Of a stretch of DNA of 64,000 nt, positions 44,904 through 53,479 are shown piece by piece (the first letter of the stretch is position 1; the number at the start of each line of letters is the position of its first letter). A program made the position numbers and the translations under genes. The notes beneath the pieces are model-generated. The model was not told where the DNA came from. It was given only the letters and a program-made list of their open reading frames with translations, and did not search any database. The stretch is from Acinetobacter parvus DSM 16617 = CIP 108168. Lineage in GTDB: Bacteria; Pseudomonadota; Gammaproteobacteria; Pseudomonadales; Moraxellaceae. The DNA is taken from contig NZ_KB849212.1 of the NCBI RefSeq assembly GCF_000368025.1, positions 709,979-773,978 on the forward strand. The letters are read 5' to 3'.

Positions 44904-46529
44904 ATGAAAAATTTTAAAGTTGCCCTTGCTCAGTTCTCTCCGCATATTGGCAATATTGATGCAAATACTCAAAAGATGGTTGAACAGGCAAATTCAGCGA
45001 AACAACAACAGGCTGACTTGATCATCTTCCCAGAACTCTCCACGCTGGGCTACCCTGCTGAAGACCTTATACTTCGTCCAAACCTACAAAAACGAACCCA
45101 AAAGGCGCTTGCCCAGTTAAGCGAAGTCAAAGATATTGTGATGGTGTTCGGTTTTGTGCACCAGACTGAGGATGGGAATCGCTATAACTCCGCCGCTGTA
45201 ATGAAAGATGGTCAGGTTTTAGGTGTTTACAATAAACATAACTTGCCAAACTACGGTGTGTTTGATGAGAAACGTTATTTTCAGGAGGGTCACCAGCATC
45301 TGGTTTTTGAATATCTAGGGCATAAGTTTGGTGTCTTGATCTGTGAAGATGTGTGGTCACTCAATACCGTTAAACAGTTAAGCCAGCTCAATGTTGAAAC
45401 TGTGCTGATCTTAAATGCTTCACCATATGAAGTCGGTAAACCACAGCACCGTGTACAAACCCTGAATGAGCTGGCAAAACAGCTTAGCCTGAATATTGTT
45501 TACGTGAATCAGGTGGGTGGACAAGATGACCTGATTTTTGATGGGTCGAGTTTTGTCAGCAATCATAATGGGCAGCTTGCCTTACAGGCCCCAAGTTTTC
45601 AGGAATCTGTTTATTTCGCTGAATATGATGCAAAACAGAAGCTGTTTAAAACCGCAAAAACCACGCCTCCCCTCGACACTTTTGCTGAAATTTATCAGGC
45701 ATTGGTCATGGCAACCCGCGACTATGTGCAACGTTCAGGCTTCCCTGGCGTGATTCTGGGTCTATCGGGTGGTATTGACTCCGCACTCACCCTTGCGATT
45801 GCGGTGGATGCGATTGGCGCAGATAAGGTACAGGCTGTGATGATGCCTTATACTTATACCTCTCAAATGAGTGTGGAGGATGCGACTGAACAGGCACGCC
45901 GTATGGGTGTAACCTTTGGTATTGCAGAAATCCATCCAATTGTGAACAGTTTCATGCAAACCCTTTATCCATTCTTTGGCAATAGCCCTGCCGATGCAAC
46001 CGAAGAAAATTTGCAGGCACGTACCCGTGGCACTCTGTTGATGGGCTTATCGAATAAGTTTGGCAACCTTGTCCTTTCCACAGGTAACAAGTCGGAAATT
46101 TCAGTGGGTTACTGCACATTGTATGGTGATATGGTGGGTGGTTTCTCTGTACTCAAGGATGTGTATAAAACCATCGTGTTTGAGTTGGCGAAATATCGCA
46201 ATACTTTGAGTAAAACACCTGTTATCCCTGAACGTGTGATTACACGTCCACCATCAGCAGAGTTACGCCCAGACCAGAAAGATCAGGATTCTTTACCAGC
46301 CTATGATGTACTGGATGCGATCTTGTACGCCTACATTGAGGAAGACCTGAGTCAGGCAGACATCATTGCCAAAGGCTATGAAGCTGAAGTGGTCGAGAAA
46401 GTTATTCGTTTGGTTGACCGTAACGAATACAAGCGTCGCCAAGGGGCAATTGGACCACGTATCAGCTCGCGTGCGTTCAGTCGTGAACGCCGTTACCCTA
46501 TCGTCAATGGATGGACTGCGAATGACTGA
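44904..46529 (+). CDS. nadE: Glutamine-dependent NAD+ synthetase
   Basis: Last step of NAD synthesis: amidates nicotinic-acid adenine dinucleotide with glutamine-derived ammonia. 541 residues. N-terminal nitrilase-type glutaminase (about 1-245): Glu in FPELSTLGYPAEDL, Lys in YNKHNLPNYGVFDEKRYF, Cys in LICEDVW. C-terminal synthetase with the PP-loop GLSGGIDSALT (about residue 288), TGNKSE and GDMVGGF. Its last 8 bases overlap the start of the next gene. Confidence 0.96.
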   Translation: MKNFKVALAQFSPHIGNIDANTQKMVEQANSAKQQQADLIIFPELSTLGYPAEDLILRPNLQKRTQKALAQLSEVKDIVMVFGFVHQTEDGNRYNSAAVMKDGQVLGVYNKHNLPNYGVFDEKRYFQEGHQHLVFEYLGHKFGVLICEDVWSLNTVKQLSQLNVETVLILNASPYEVGKPQHRVQTLNELAKQLSLNIVYVNQVGGQDDLIFDGSSFVSNHNGQLALQAPSFQESVYFAEYDAKQKLFKTAKTTPPLDTFAEIYQALVMATRDYVQRSGFPGVILGLSGGIDSALTLAIAVDAIGADKVQAVMMPYTYTSQMSVEDATEQARRMGVTFGIAEIHPIVNSFMQTLYPFFGNSPADATEENLQARTRGTLLMGLSNKFGNLVLSTGNKSEISVGYCTLYGDMVGGFSVLKDVYKTIVFELAKYRNTLSKTPVIPERVITRPPSAELRPDQKDQDSLPAYDVLDAILYAYIEEDLSQADIIAKGYEAEVVEKVIRLVDRNEYKRRQGAIGPRISSRAFSRERRYPIVNGWTAND

Positions 46530-47879
46530 ACAGATTGTTTCTGAAAAGTCACAACACCTTGCTCAAGCACTTTTGCTTGAGCAGGTGGCATTTTATAAAA
46601 ACCAACTGACTACCCAGCTTTCTGCTGAGTTTTTTCAACAGTTTATCCAGCTTTTTATCCGAATAGCCGTAAAACCTCGGGATTTAGCCCGAGGATATAA
46701 GGCTGCAATCCGCTAGTCCCTCTTGTGGGGATTAGCTAGGATTGCTAAAAACATTTGAATCTAGTAATCCATGTGCTATGATAATTACGTTGTATATTTT
46801 TAGTCAGCAGACTGATACAACACGAAAAAAACAGTTTTCCCCATTGTAATCCGTGCACTCTTTGCAATCCGAAAGGTAGGACTACATTGGAATAAGAAGC
46901 AGAGAACTATAGTATCTGTTTCGTGGCAGGACATTGCCATCTAGCAGTAGGAATCCCCCTCCTTTAGGTGGGGGAGGATGTCAAACAACATGCGCCAGAC
47001 ATCCAACTCAGGGAAGTTGTTGAACTGGAGCAAATTCAGGCTGTCGTTAAGCGTTATGCCTTTGAAATGCAGCTTGGTGCAGGGTTACTGGAATTTATTG
47101 GTGAGATTGCTCAACGGCTGCATGTTTTTTCTTTACAGTCTTCAGCAGAATTACAAGACTTATTTTCAGATCAGCAGTTTGAAATATGGCTTTCCAAATT
47201 TCTGGAACTGGAAAATATCCGCCACTATCTCAACCACTTCCTTAAAGAAAGTCCCTCTATTGAGCAATTGTGCCAGTACATTGCCACCACAACCTTGCAG
47301 AACAAGTTGCCAAAACTGTTTTCACAGGCTGATGAAGACAGAATATCTGAAAGCAAGTATGAATGGCAGCAAAAACTAAAAAGCTTTTCATACCGCCAGC
47401 AACAACGAATTGAGCAGAAACTGGAAGAAAGCATAGGCAAATTTATTCAGGAGCAACTGGCTGATTTAAGCCTACTGTCTAATGATGACATGGAAAGTCT
47501 TGCCCGCAATGTTTGGGATGATAACAAGGCCAAGCCGCTATCAGAATACACCAAACAGGTGACTCCATTGGATGTTGAAGAATTCTTTGTGATGATCTAT
47601 GAATACTGGAAAGAATTACGCCAGTCCTCTTTCATACAAGAGCTGATCCTGTACGGTGTAAAAGTCTTTTATGATTTCTATAAAGATGAAAGTCTGGAAG
47701 ATATTTTTGCAGCAATTGGTCTGGAAGACACAGATTTACTCAATGAGGCTGTACGTTTTTATCCAAAAGTTGTAGCCGCTTTAGACGAGCATGGTGTATT
47801 AGAGCCAATCATTACATTAATTCTAAAACCGTTCTACGAAAGCCCACAGACCTTGGCGACCATCGAAAAACATTTATAG
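46522..47879 (+). pseudogene. Helical hypothetical protein gene split by a mobile element
   Basis: ATG 46522 overlaps the nadE stop. The first 46 codons read MTEQIVSEKSQHLAQALLL, then EQVAFYKNQLTTQLSAEFFQQFIQLFI, before DNA that ends the frame at 46716. The rest resumes in the 3' part at about 46985 (QHAPDIQLREVVELEQIQAV) and runs in frame to 47879: about 300 more residues, mostly helical and acidic, no known domain. Removing 46659-46984 joins the halves in frame (...QLFI-QHAPD...), so this was one gene of about 345 codons. A GTG at 46968 could still give a shortened product. Function unknown. Confidence 0.75.
46659..46984 (+). mobile_element. Transposase-less IS200/IS605-type element (PATE-like)
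   Basis: About 326 bp with no gene. Left end: hairpin CCTCGGG-ATTTAG-CCCGAGG at 46675-46694. Right end: hairpin CCCCC-T-CC-TTTA-GG-T-GGGGG at 46955-46974, followed by AGGATGTCAA. These subterminal hairpins and the terminal TCAA are typical of IS605/IS1341 elements that transpose as single strands without target duplication. Left flank ends TTTAT, a plausible target. Exact borders are inferred from restoring the reading frame of the split gene. Confidence 0.7.
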
Positions 47880-47943
47880 CCTCTACATAAACCAGAACAA
47901 CGCTGTTTTGGTTTGAAACGACAATAACAGGCAGCATCATATA

Positions 47944-47974
47944 GATAAAAAGAAACCACGCAGGAGCGTGGTTT
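47944..47974 (-). terminator. Terminator of tRNA-Met copy 1
   Basis: Stem AAACCACGC / GCGTGGTTT, 4-base loop, then TCTTTTT on the minus strand. Confidence 0.85.
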
Positions 47975-47981
47975 TTTAAAA

Positions 47982-48058
47982 TGGTGGCTATGACGGGACT
48001 TGAACCTGTGACCCCCGCATTATGAGTGCGGTGCTCTAACCAACTGAGCTACATAGCC
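47982..48058 (-). tRNA. tRNA-Met (CAT), copy 1
   Basis: 77 nt with encoded CCA. Acceptor stem GGCTATG / CATAGCC, anticodon loop CTCATAA between CCGCA and TGCGG, T-arm with GGTTCAAGTCC. Very close to E. coli elongator tRNA-Met; a CAT tRNA-Ile2 is less likely given that match. Confidence 0.95.
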
Positions 48059-48073
48059 ATAAACTGTGAGCGC

Positions 48074-48102
48074 ATTATCTAGTGTTCCGTATAGCTGGTC
48101 AA
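48074..48102 (-). promoter_or_regulatory. Promoter of tRNA-Met copy 1
   Basis: TTGACC, 17-bp spacer, GATAAT, then a GC-rich discriminator (GCGC), typical of growth-rate-controlled stable RNA promoters. Confidence 0.8.
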
Positions 48103-48275
48103 GTCTATGGTTTTGAAAACACGAAACATATGCGCAGTTTTTAGTCTTTTAATTTCCAACTGATCAAATTTCAACAAACATTTAAATCAGCCTAAAAATC
48201 CAGGGAAAGCATGTCTTTTATACAGTGAGAAAATTGATATCCTGAACAGCACAGCATATTTTAAAAACAACAGAC

Positions 48276-48302
48276 AAAAAGAGACCACGCAGGAGCGTGG
48301 TC
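48276..48302 (-). terminator. Terminator of tRNA-Met copy 2
   Basis: Stem GACCACGC / GCGTGGTC, 4-base loop, then TCTTTTTG on the minus strand; same core as the copy 1 terminator. Confidence 0.85.
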
Positions 48303-48309
48303 TATAAAA

Positions 48310-48386
48310 TGGTGGCTATGACGGGACTTGAACCTGTGACCCCCGCATTATGAGTGCGGTGCTCTAACCAACTGAGCTACATAGCC
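48310..48386 (-). tRNA. tRNA-Met (CAT), copy 2
   Basis: 77 nt, identical by eye to copy 1 from acceptor stem to CCA. The 251-bp space between the copies holds only the copy 1 promoter and copy 2 terminator. Confidence 0.95.
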
Positions 48387-48401
48387 AAAAACTGTGGGCG
48401 C

Positions 48402-48430
48402 ATTATCTTAACTTTCACTACATACGTCAA
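48402..48430 (-). promoter_or_regulatory. Promoter of tRNA-Met copy 2
   Basis: TTGACG, 17-bp spacer, GATAAT, GC-rich discriminator, as for copy 1 but with an unrelated spacer. Confidence 0.8.
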
Positions 48431-48451
48431 GCGTATTTTTCAAAAAATCTT

Positions 48452-48807
<356 letters not shown>

Positions 48808-48831
48808 GGCGCATCTTATCAAAGTTAGCAA

Positions 48832-49095
48832 TTAATTGCTCGCATTTTTTTGTGCAGTCAGCTTCTTATATTTATCCATGAGCTCATCATGGGATTCAGC
48901 ATGCTGAGGGTCAAGCGGAATACAATCGACTGGGCAAAACAACTGGCACTGTGGCTGATCATGATGGCCTACGCACTCTGTACAAAGTGCAGGGTGAATC
49001 TCATAAATCAGCTCACCCATATAAATGGCTTCATTCGGACATACAGGTTCACAGACATCACAGTTAATGCATTCATCTGTAATATATAAGGACAT
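48832..49095 (-). CDS. fdx: 4Fe-4S ferredoxin (YfhL type)
   Basis: 87 residues with two 4Fe-4S clusters: CINCDVCEPVCPNEA for one, and CTECVGHHDQPQCQLFCPVDC for the other, with the insertion between Cys residues typical of the Alvin/YfhL class. Low-potential electron carrier. Starts at the base after the coaD stop with an AAGG site inside coaD. The coaD-fdx pair is conserved in Pseudomonas. Confidence 0.92.
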   Translation of the reverse strand: MSLYITDECINCDVCEPVCPNEAIYMGELIYEIHPALCTECVGHHDQPQCQLFCPVDCIPLDPQHAESHDELMDKYKKLTAQKNASN

Positions 49096-49587
49096 TTACC
49101 AACCTTGTTGATGTTTTCGTTCAAATGCCTCAACCACAACGGCAGGCACAAACTTGTTCACATCACCTTTTAAACGGGCAATCTCTCTCACCAGCGTCGA
49201 TGAAATAAATGAGAATTGCTCTGAGGGTGTTAAAAATACAGATTCAAAATGTGGATCAAGCTGACGGTTCATATTGGCCAACTGGAACTCATATTCAAAA
49301 TCTGAAATTGCTCTTAAACCACGGAGTACCGCTGTTGCACGCTGCTCACGGAAGAAATTGACCAACAAGCCATCAAAACCCACAAACTCAACATTATTCA
49401 AATGGCTCAGTGATGCTTTTGCGAGTTCAACACGTTCTTCTAAACTAAACACTGGATTTTTATGATGTCCAATTGCAATGGCCACCACAACTTCATCAAA
49501 CATTTTTGATGCCCTTGCAACCAAATCAACATGTCCATTGGTAATTGGATCGAAAGTCCCTGGATAAATCACACGTGTTTTAGACAT
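49096..49587 (-). CDS. coaD: Phosphopantetheine adenylyltransferase
   Basis: Penultimate step of coenzyme A synthesis: 4'-phosphopantetheine + ATP to dephospho-CoA. 163 residues. Nucleotidyltransferase TxGH motif as PGTFDPITNGH, then VLRGLRAISDFEYEFQLANMNR and FISSTLVREIA (ISSTxVR). Cytosolic hexamer. Operon with fdx. Confidence 0.97.
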   Translation of the reverse strand: MSKTRVIYPGTFDPITNGHVDLVARASKMFDEVVVAIAIGHHKNPVFSLEERVELAKASLSHLNNVEFVGFDGLLVNFFREQRATAVLRGLRAISDFEYEFQLANMNRQLDPHFESVFLTPSEQFSFISSTLVREIARLKGDVNKFVPAVVVEAFERKHQQGW

Positions 49588-49716
49588 GCGTTGTACTCTA
49601 ATGAATGAGATAAGGGGTGTATTTTAACAAATGTTCGGGCTAAACGCGAAATTCCTAAACGATGGAAAAAGATTGCGTTTTACGGCACAATAGATGCAAT
49701 TGTGGAAGTTTGAATT

Positions 49717-50193
49717 ATGGTTAAAGCAACAGTCGTAAAAAAACATAGTGGTGGCACGATTGCTCAAAATAAAAGAGCACGCCACGATTACTTTATTGAA
49801 GAAAAATTTGAGGCAGGTATGTCTCTCCAAGGCTGGGAAGTAAAGTCCTTGCGTGCGGGGCGTATGACACTTTCCGAAAGTTATGTCATCTTTAAAAATG
49901 GTGAGGCCTTTTTATTTGGTTCACAAATTCAGCCGTTATTGTCTGCATCAACGCATGTGGTTCCTGAATCAACACGTACCCGTAAGTTGCTTTTGTCTCG
50001 TCGTGAGCTGGAAAAGCTTTTGGGTGCAGTGAATCAAAAAGGTTATTCATGTGTGCCGCTTGCCTGTTATTGGAAAGGTCATTTGGTTAAGCTGGAAATT
50101 GCGCTAGTGAAAGGTAAGCAGTTACATGACAAGCGTGCCACCGAAAAAGATCGTGACTGGCAAAGGGATAAGGCAAGGATGTTGCATAAATAA
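49717..50193 (+). CDS. smpB: SsrA-binding protein SmpB
   Basis: Partner of tmRNA in ribosome rescue. 158 residues: IAQNKRARHDYFIEEKFEAGMSLQGWEVKSLR written in part, then GEAFLFGSQI, TRTRKLLL and the basic C-terminal tail DKRATEKDRDWQRDK that mimics the missing mRNA/codon. Divergent from coaD. No tmRNA gene is found in the window. A prophage remnant begins just after it. Confidence 0.97.
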   Translation: MVKATVVKKHSGGTIAQNKRARHDYFIEEKFEAGMSLQGWEVKSLRAGRMTLSESYVIFKNGEAFLFGSQIQPLLSASTHVVPESTRTRKLLLSRRELEKLLGAVNQKGYSCVPLACYWKGHLVKLEIALVKGKQLHDKRATEKDRDWQRDKARMLHK

Positions 50194-50205
50194 TTTTCTA
50201 AAAAA

Positions 50206-50221
50206 AAGTGGGACCACCTCT
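50206..50221 (-). mobile_element. 16-bp relic of the IS3-family right end
   Basis: AAGTGGGACCACCTCT is identical to the right terminus of the IS at 33704-34985, up to the exact base where that element ends. It abuts the truncated tape-measure gene; no other IS sequence remains. Confidence 0.7.
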
Positions 50222-50439
50222 AAGTTTCCGCTATCTTTTGTTGATTGTTGAATCTTTGCGGAGAGCATTGCGTAGCTATCAGCTGCTTCTGCTAGTTCCT
50301 TTACGCCTAACCCCATTCCAAGCGCAGCCATTGCGCCCACAAGCGCATTAACAGCAAACTTTGCGCCGTTAATTCCTTGGTCAAAGCCTGTTGTGTTGGC
50401 TTGTAAGTTCAATAAGAAATCTAAGCTATTTGTAGCCAT
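50222..50439 (-). pseudogene. Phage tail tape-measure protein, N-terminal fragment
   Basis: About 72 residues from ATG 50439 with AAAGGAAAG upstream: NSLDFLLNLQANTTGFDQGI, then AKFAVNALVGAMAALGMGLG and AEAADSYAMLSAKIQQSTKD. This is the usual start of siphophage tape-measure proteins (normally over 700 residues). The match stops exactly where an IS end begins; a few IS-derived codons follow before a stop. Confidence 0.75.
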
Positions 50440-50458
50440 ACAACTTTCCTTTAGGCAT

Positions 50459-50484
50459 AAAAAACCTGCCATTGCTGACAGGTT
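50459..50484 (-). terminator. Hairpin upstream of the tape-measure fragment
   Basis: AACCTG / CAGGTT stem with TTTTTT on the minus strand side; could end transcripts from the genes upstream. Confidence 0.55.
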
Positions 50485-50523
50485 CGTTTAAAACGTATTA
50501 CGGTTTGTTGGTTGAATTAGGTA

Positions 50524-50549
50524 TTAAAAACCCGACTATTGGTCGGGCT
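50524..50549 (-). terminator. Terminator of the prophage cargo cassette
   Basis: Stem CCCGAC / GTCGGG, extended by AG/CT-rich flanks, then TTTTTAAT on the minus strand, 17 bp after the stop of the 181-residue gene. Confidence 0.75.
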
Positions 50550-50565
50550 TACATTTCAAGATAAA

Positions 50566-51111
50566 TCAACTTCCAGCCTTTGTGCAAGTTAGATAAGATT
50601 CATTCTCAAAATCCAATATAGTTTTTTGTTGAATCTCAGGCGTGTTAAATCTTGGTTTATCATATGCACTAATAACCGTTAGCCTTAAGACTTCTTGAAG
50701 TGGTTGAGGTGTGGTATTTACAACCTTTTCAACTATCTCCGACATTGGTACTCCATCTTGCCGTTTCTGCATAATAATTCTTGCTAATTCTGACATTGAT
50801 TTGCATCGAGATGATAACTCCTCATTACTTATTGCGGCTTTTTTGCTGGGAGGCTCACTATTAACCGTATTCTGTTCAGGCTCTATCTTATCACTAGGTT
50901 CAATACGACTCTGTTCTTGTTGGGCTTTATCTCGAACTTCTTGAGCTAATCTTGCTTGATTTTCAGCTTCAATCTGTGCCATTTTTTGATTATGTTGCTG
51001 TGTTTGCTGAGCTAAAGCTTCTTCTCTCGCTTTTCGATCACTATTTGATTTCCAAACTACGCCAATCATTATCAGAACAATAATAATCAAAATAATATAA
51101 ATTCTATTCAT
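50566..51111 (-). CDS. Membrane-anchored coiled-coil protein of prophage cassette
   Basis: 181 residues. N-terminal transmembrane anchor (MNRIYIILIIIVLIMIGVVW), a Gln/Glu-rich coiled coil (about 28-70), a flexible stretch (EPSDKIEPEQNT), then a small helical domain with two Cys (SSRCKSMSELARIIMQKRQDG and SYLTCTKAG) that could pair outside the membrane. No family recognised. Last gene of four on the same strand with 8-12 bp spacings. Confidence 0.6.
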   Translation of the reverse strand: MNRIYIILIIIVLIMIGVVWKSNSDRKAREEALAQQTQQHNQKMAQIEAENQARLAQEVRDKAQQEQSRIEPSDKIEPEQNTVNSEPPSKKAAISNEELSSRCKSMSELARIIMQKRQDGVPMSEIVEKVVNTTPQPLQEVLRLTVISAYDKPRFNTPEIQQKTILDFENESYLTCTKAGS

Positions 51112-51123
51112 AACACCGCATCA

Positions 51124-51585
51124 TTAGTCATAAGGCTTAAACTGAGTTCCACAACGCAAACACATCCATGTTTTGGAATAGTTGGATAGTGCTGTTTTGT
51201 TTTGGGATTCCATTTTTGCATAAAGCTTAATTAAGCCCCAGATTAATAAACCCAACAGCGGAGCACAGATAATAAAATTTAAAATACCATCCATTAATTT
51301 AGGCTCTGAAAAAACACTTAAAGCCCCTTTTAGTAATGGCATGGCGAACATTAAAAATAATACCACAACCACAATCTTTGGCATTGAGCTATTTTTTGGT
51401 GGCGCACACCCAGCAGCCAGATGTGATTGTGATGCAGATCGCCCACGACCACCTCCAACAGATATTCGACCGCTTGTAGAAACACTAACACCGCCGAAGC
51501 CACTTTGACCAGTTCTACTTCCACCTGCCCAAATCATAGCTAAAGTTTTAGTATTTTTAGAATCACAGCTAGGACAATTTGACAT
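51124..51585 (-). CDS. Zinc-ribbon membrane protein of prophage cassette
   Basis: 153 residues. N-terminal CPSCDSKNT and C-terminal CLRCGTQFKPYD together look like a split zinc ribbon around two membrane helices (about 70-90 and 103-122). Between the first Cys pair and helix 1 is a Gly/Ser-rich loop. Function unknown; a metal-sensing or small-molecule phage/defence role would be guesswork. Confidence 0.6.
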   Translation of the reverse strand: MSNCPSCDSKNTKTLAMIWAGGSRTGQSGFGGVSVSTSGRISVGGGRGRSASQSHLAAGCAPPKNSSMPKIVVVVLFLMFAMPLLKGALSVFSEPKLMDGILNFIICAPLLGLLIWGLIKLYAKMESQNKTALSNYSKTWMCLRCGTQFKPYD

Positions 51586-51593
51586 CTTATAAT

Positions 51594-51968
51594 TTACCTT
51601 TTTGATGCGCGATGATATGGCTGTACATAGGTGCCATCTTTTCTTGAATAACCAGAAACATACTGATTTTTACTTCGACTATCACCGCTATAACTTGAGG
51701 ATGCGCCAGTGTAATTTGTTCTATAACTCGAAGCAGAAGAACCATAACCACTATAATTCGATGATGATTCTATACATTCTTCCTTTAATTTATCCTTAAA
51801 ATTAACTTCTTGCCCATAGTTCAAACAGGAAACCTTTTGTTTTGCTTTTATGTCCTTACACGGCTTATCCTGAAAAACTGAATTCCCATTAACTTTGCAT
51901 TGATAAACTTGAGCATTAGAAGTGGCAGAAAACAAGATTAAAGAAAAACCAATTATTAGTTTTTTCAT
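51594..51968 (-). CDS. Secreted DUF4124-like protein of prophage cassette
   Basis: 124 residues. Signal peptide (MKKLIIGFSLILFSATSNA), then VYQCKVNGNSVFQDKPC, the DUF4124 motif, a Ser/Tyr/Gly-rich low-complexity region, and the tail YSRKDGTYVQPYHRASKR, common in Acinetobacter phage and plasmid secreted proteins. Periplasmic; function unknown. Confidence 0.65.
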   Translation of the reverse strand: MKKLIIGFSLILFSATSNAQVYQCKVNGNSVFQDKPCKDIKAKQKVSCLNYGQEVNFKDKLKEECIESSSNYSGYGSSASSYRTNYTGASSSYSGDSRSKNQYVSGYSRKDGTYVQPYHRASKR

Positions 51969-51975
51969 CTTCTTC

Positions 51976-52260
51976 TCACTTATTCTTCACATCAATTTTA
52001 AATATCTGACCTTTACACACCCAAACCGTGTAGGCTTGCATATCAATATCGTACTTATATTCTGTAGCAGCACAAGAAAAACGTCCATCTTCATAGACAA
52101 AAAATCTTGGTCTAGGTTTGCCCATCTTTTGCAGCAAACTTTCTTCACTATCACCAACTGTCACAAGTTCGGTAGATGAACGCATTGAATTAGTTTCACG
52201 CGCAAATACACTTGTAGATAATAAAAAGGAAACAACCCCTAATAATAAAAACTTTTTCAT
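51976..52260 (-). CDS. Small secreted protein of prophage cassette
   Basis: 94 residues with a signal peptide (MKKFLLLGVVSFLLSTSVFA). The mature part has GDSEESLLQKMGKPRPRF and CAATEYKYDIDMQAYTVWVC, resembling DUF2845-like periplasmic domains. Two Cys may form a disulfide. First gene of the four-gene cassette. Confidence 0.6.
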   Translation of the reverse strand: MKKFLLLGVVSFLLSTSVFARETNSMRSSTELVTVGDSEESLLQKMGKPRPRFFVYEDGRFSCAATEYKYDIDMQAYTVWVCKGQIFKIDVKNK

Positions 52261-52332
52261 TGTGTTATCCGATTGTTATTAATCTCACACAATTTAACAA
52301 ATGATCGAAATGAAGTCATTAACAGATTTTCA

Positions 52333-52735
52333 TTATTTTTCTAATTGTTTTATGGTCTTATCCCACTCCTGTTTATTTGATTGCATCGCAATACGCACCG
52401 CCACAGCAGTATTTTTAATATTCTGTAGCTCATTTTTTTGAGCCGCTTCAATGTATTTCAAAAATGCGCCATGACATCGTTAAAATATCATCTGGTCTAT
52501 GACCGCAACCAATCAAGTATTGAATCGAATCAAACCAGGTGGACTCATTGACCTCGGTTTTTGATCTACTTTGTTGTTTCTCTTTCTTAAAGAATGCTTC
52601 ATTCACTTGAATGATTTTTAAAACCAGTTCAGCAATCACATCCTGATTTGCAATATGTTTTGAGAAAGCTTGTGGGTCAAGCGAAGTCACCATTTTCCCC
52701 ATTTCCATAAGATATAACTCATTGAGATGTGTCAT
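52333..52735 (-). pseudogene. Phage tail-assembly chaperone, frame-shifted
   Basis: From ATG 52735, 95 residues run in one frame to TGA 52448 (...WFDSIQYLIGCGHRPDDILTMSWRIF). The protein continues in the -1 frame from the T-run near 52459-52463 (...LKYIEAAQKNELQNIKNTAV...) to TAA at 52333. The combined sequence, about 134 residues, looks like a tail-assembly chaperone of siphophages. It is either a one-base deletion or a programmed -1 frameshift, as in lambda G/GT. Confidence 0.55.
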
Positions 52736-52829
52736 AGTATTCGTCGTTAGAAAACAATTATTGTGACATTATTTCAATGAGTTATCTATTTTTGTCGTGT
52801 ACAGATATTATTCTTATACTCTATTGATT

Positions 52830-53396
52830 TTACTTACTTTTAAATTTTAGTTCCGCCAGATATTTCCCAAACTTTCGTGCAGTTTCCAAATCACCTTCAG
52901 GTGGTGTGATTTCAACACTGGCATTATCAGATTGCGTCATTAAACCCAAAAAACTAGACATACGATTAATATCTAAAGGGCTTCGTCCCGTTGGCATAAA
53001 AGGCAAGCCTGCCCATAGCATCCCATGTTGCATCGCAAACAAATTAATTTGCTGTAATACCGCCAATTTGTCTCCGCTGAGACCACCACCGTTAGTAAAA
53101 CCAGCAGCCAATTTGCCCTGCCATGTGCGAGCCAACCAGCGTTTAGAAGAATCTTCCATGAACTGTTTCAAGGCAGAAGTTAAGCTTCCCATATAGGTTG
53201 GACAACCCATCACGATCACATCAGCCTGGTCTAATAAATCCCACTGCGGCGCAGCCACAGAAAGCAGATGCACTTCTGCACCTACCTGCTCGGCACCCTG
53301 AGCGATGTATTGTGCAACTTTGGCTGTATGTCCATAAGGACTATGGTAGATCACACAAACTTTGATTTGGGGAGTAATTTGCTCAATAACAGACAT
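52830..53396 (-). CDS. Flavodoxin-like NAD(P)H oxidoreductase (WrbA-type)
   Basis: 188 residues from ATG 53396; a TTG six codons upstream is less likely. FMN phosphate loop YHSPYGHTAKVAQ (about residue 18), MGCPTYMGSLTSALKQFMEDS and FTNGGGLSGDKLAVLQQIN are typical of WrbA/flavodoxin-fold quinone reductases. Probably a two-electron quinone reductase; substrate not determined. Stands alone beside the prophage remnant. Confidence 0.8.
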   Translation of the reverse strand: MSVIEQITPQIKVCVIYHSPYGHTAKVAQYIAQGAEQVGAEVHLLSVAAPQWDLLDQADVIVMGCPTYMGSLTSALKQFMEDSSKRWLARTWQGKLAAGFTNGGGLSGDKLAVLQQINLFAMQHGMLWAGLPFMPTGRSPLDINRMSSFLGLMTQSDNASVEITPPEGDLETARKFGKYLAELKFKSK

Positions 53397-53479
53397 GGGA
53401 AATTTAAAAACCAATGAATTAGATCAAGTTTAACATTTTTAAACACGACAAGGCGAATCAACCACGCAAAGGATGCAAT

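Noticed and set aside
46730..46950. Riboswitch or structured leader inside the IS605-like element
   Set aside because: Flanking hairpins and frame restoration explain it as a mobile element; no known aptamer core recognised.
50193..50222. Prophage attachment site at the smpB end
   Set aside because: No matching direct repeat found at the other side near 52740-52830; the left edge is better explained by the IS relic.
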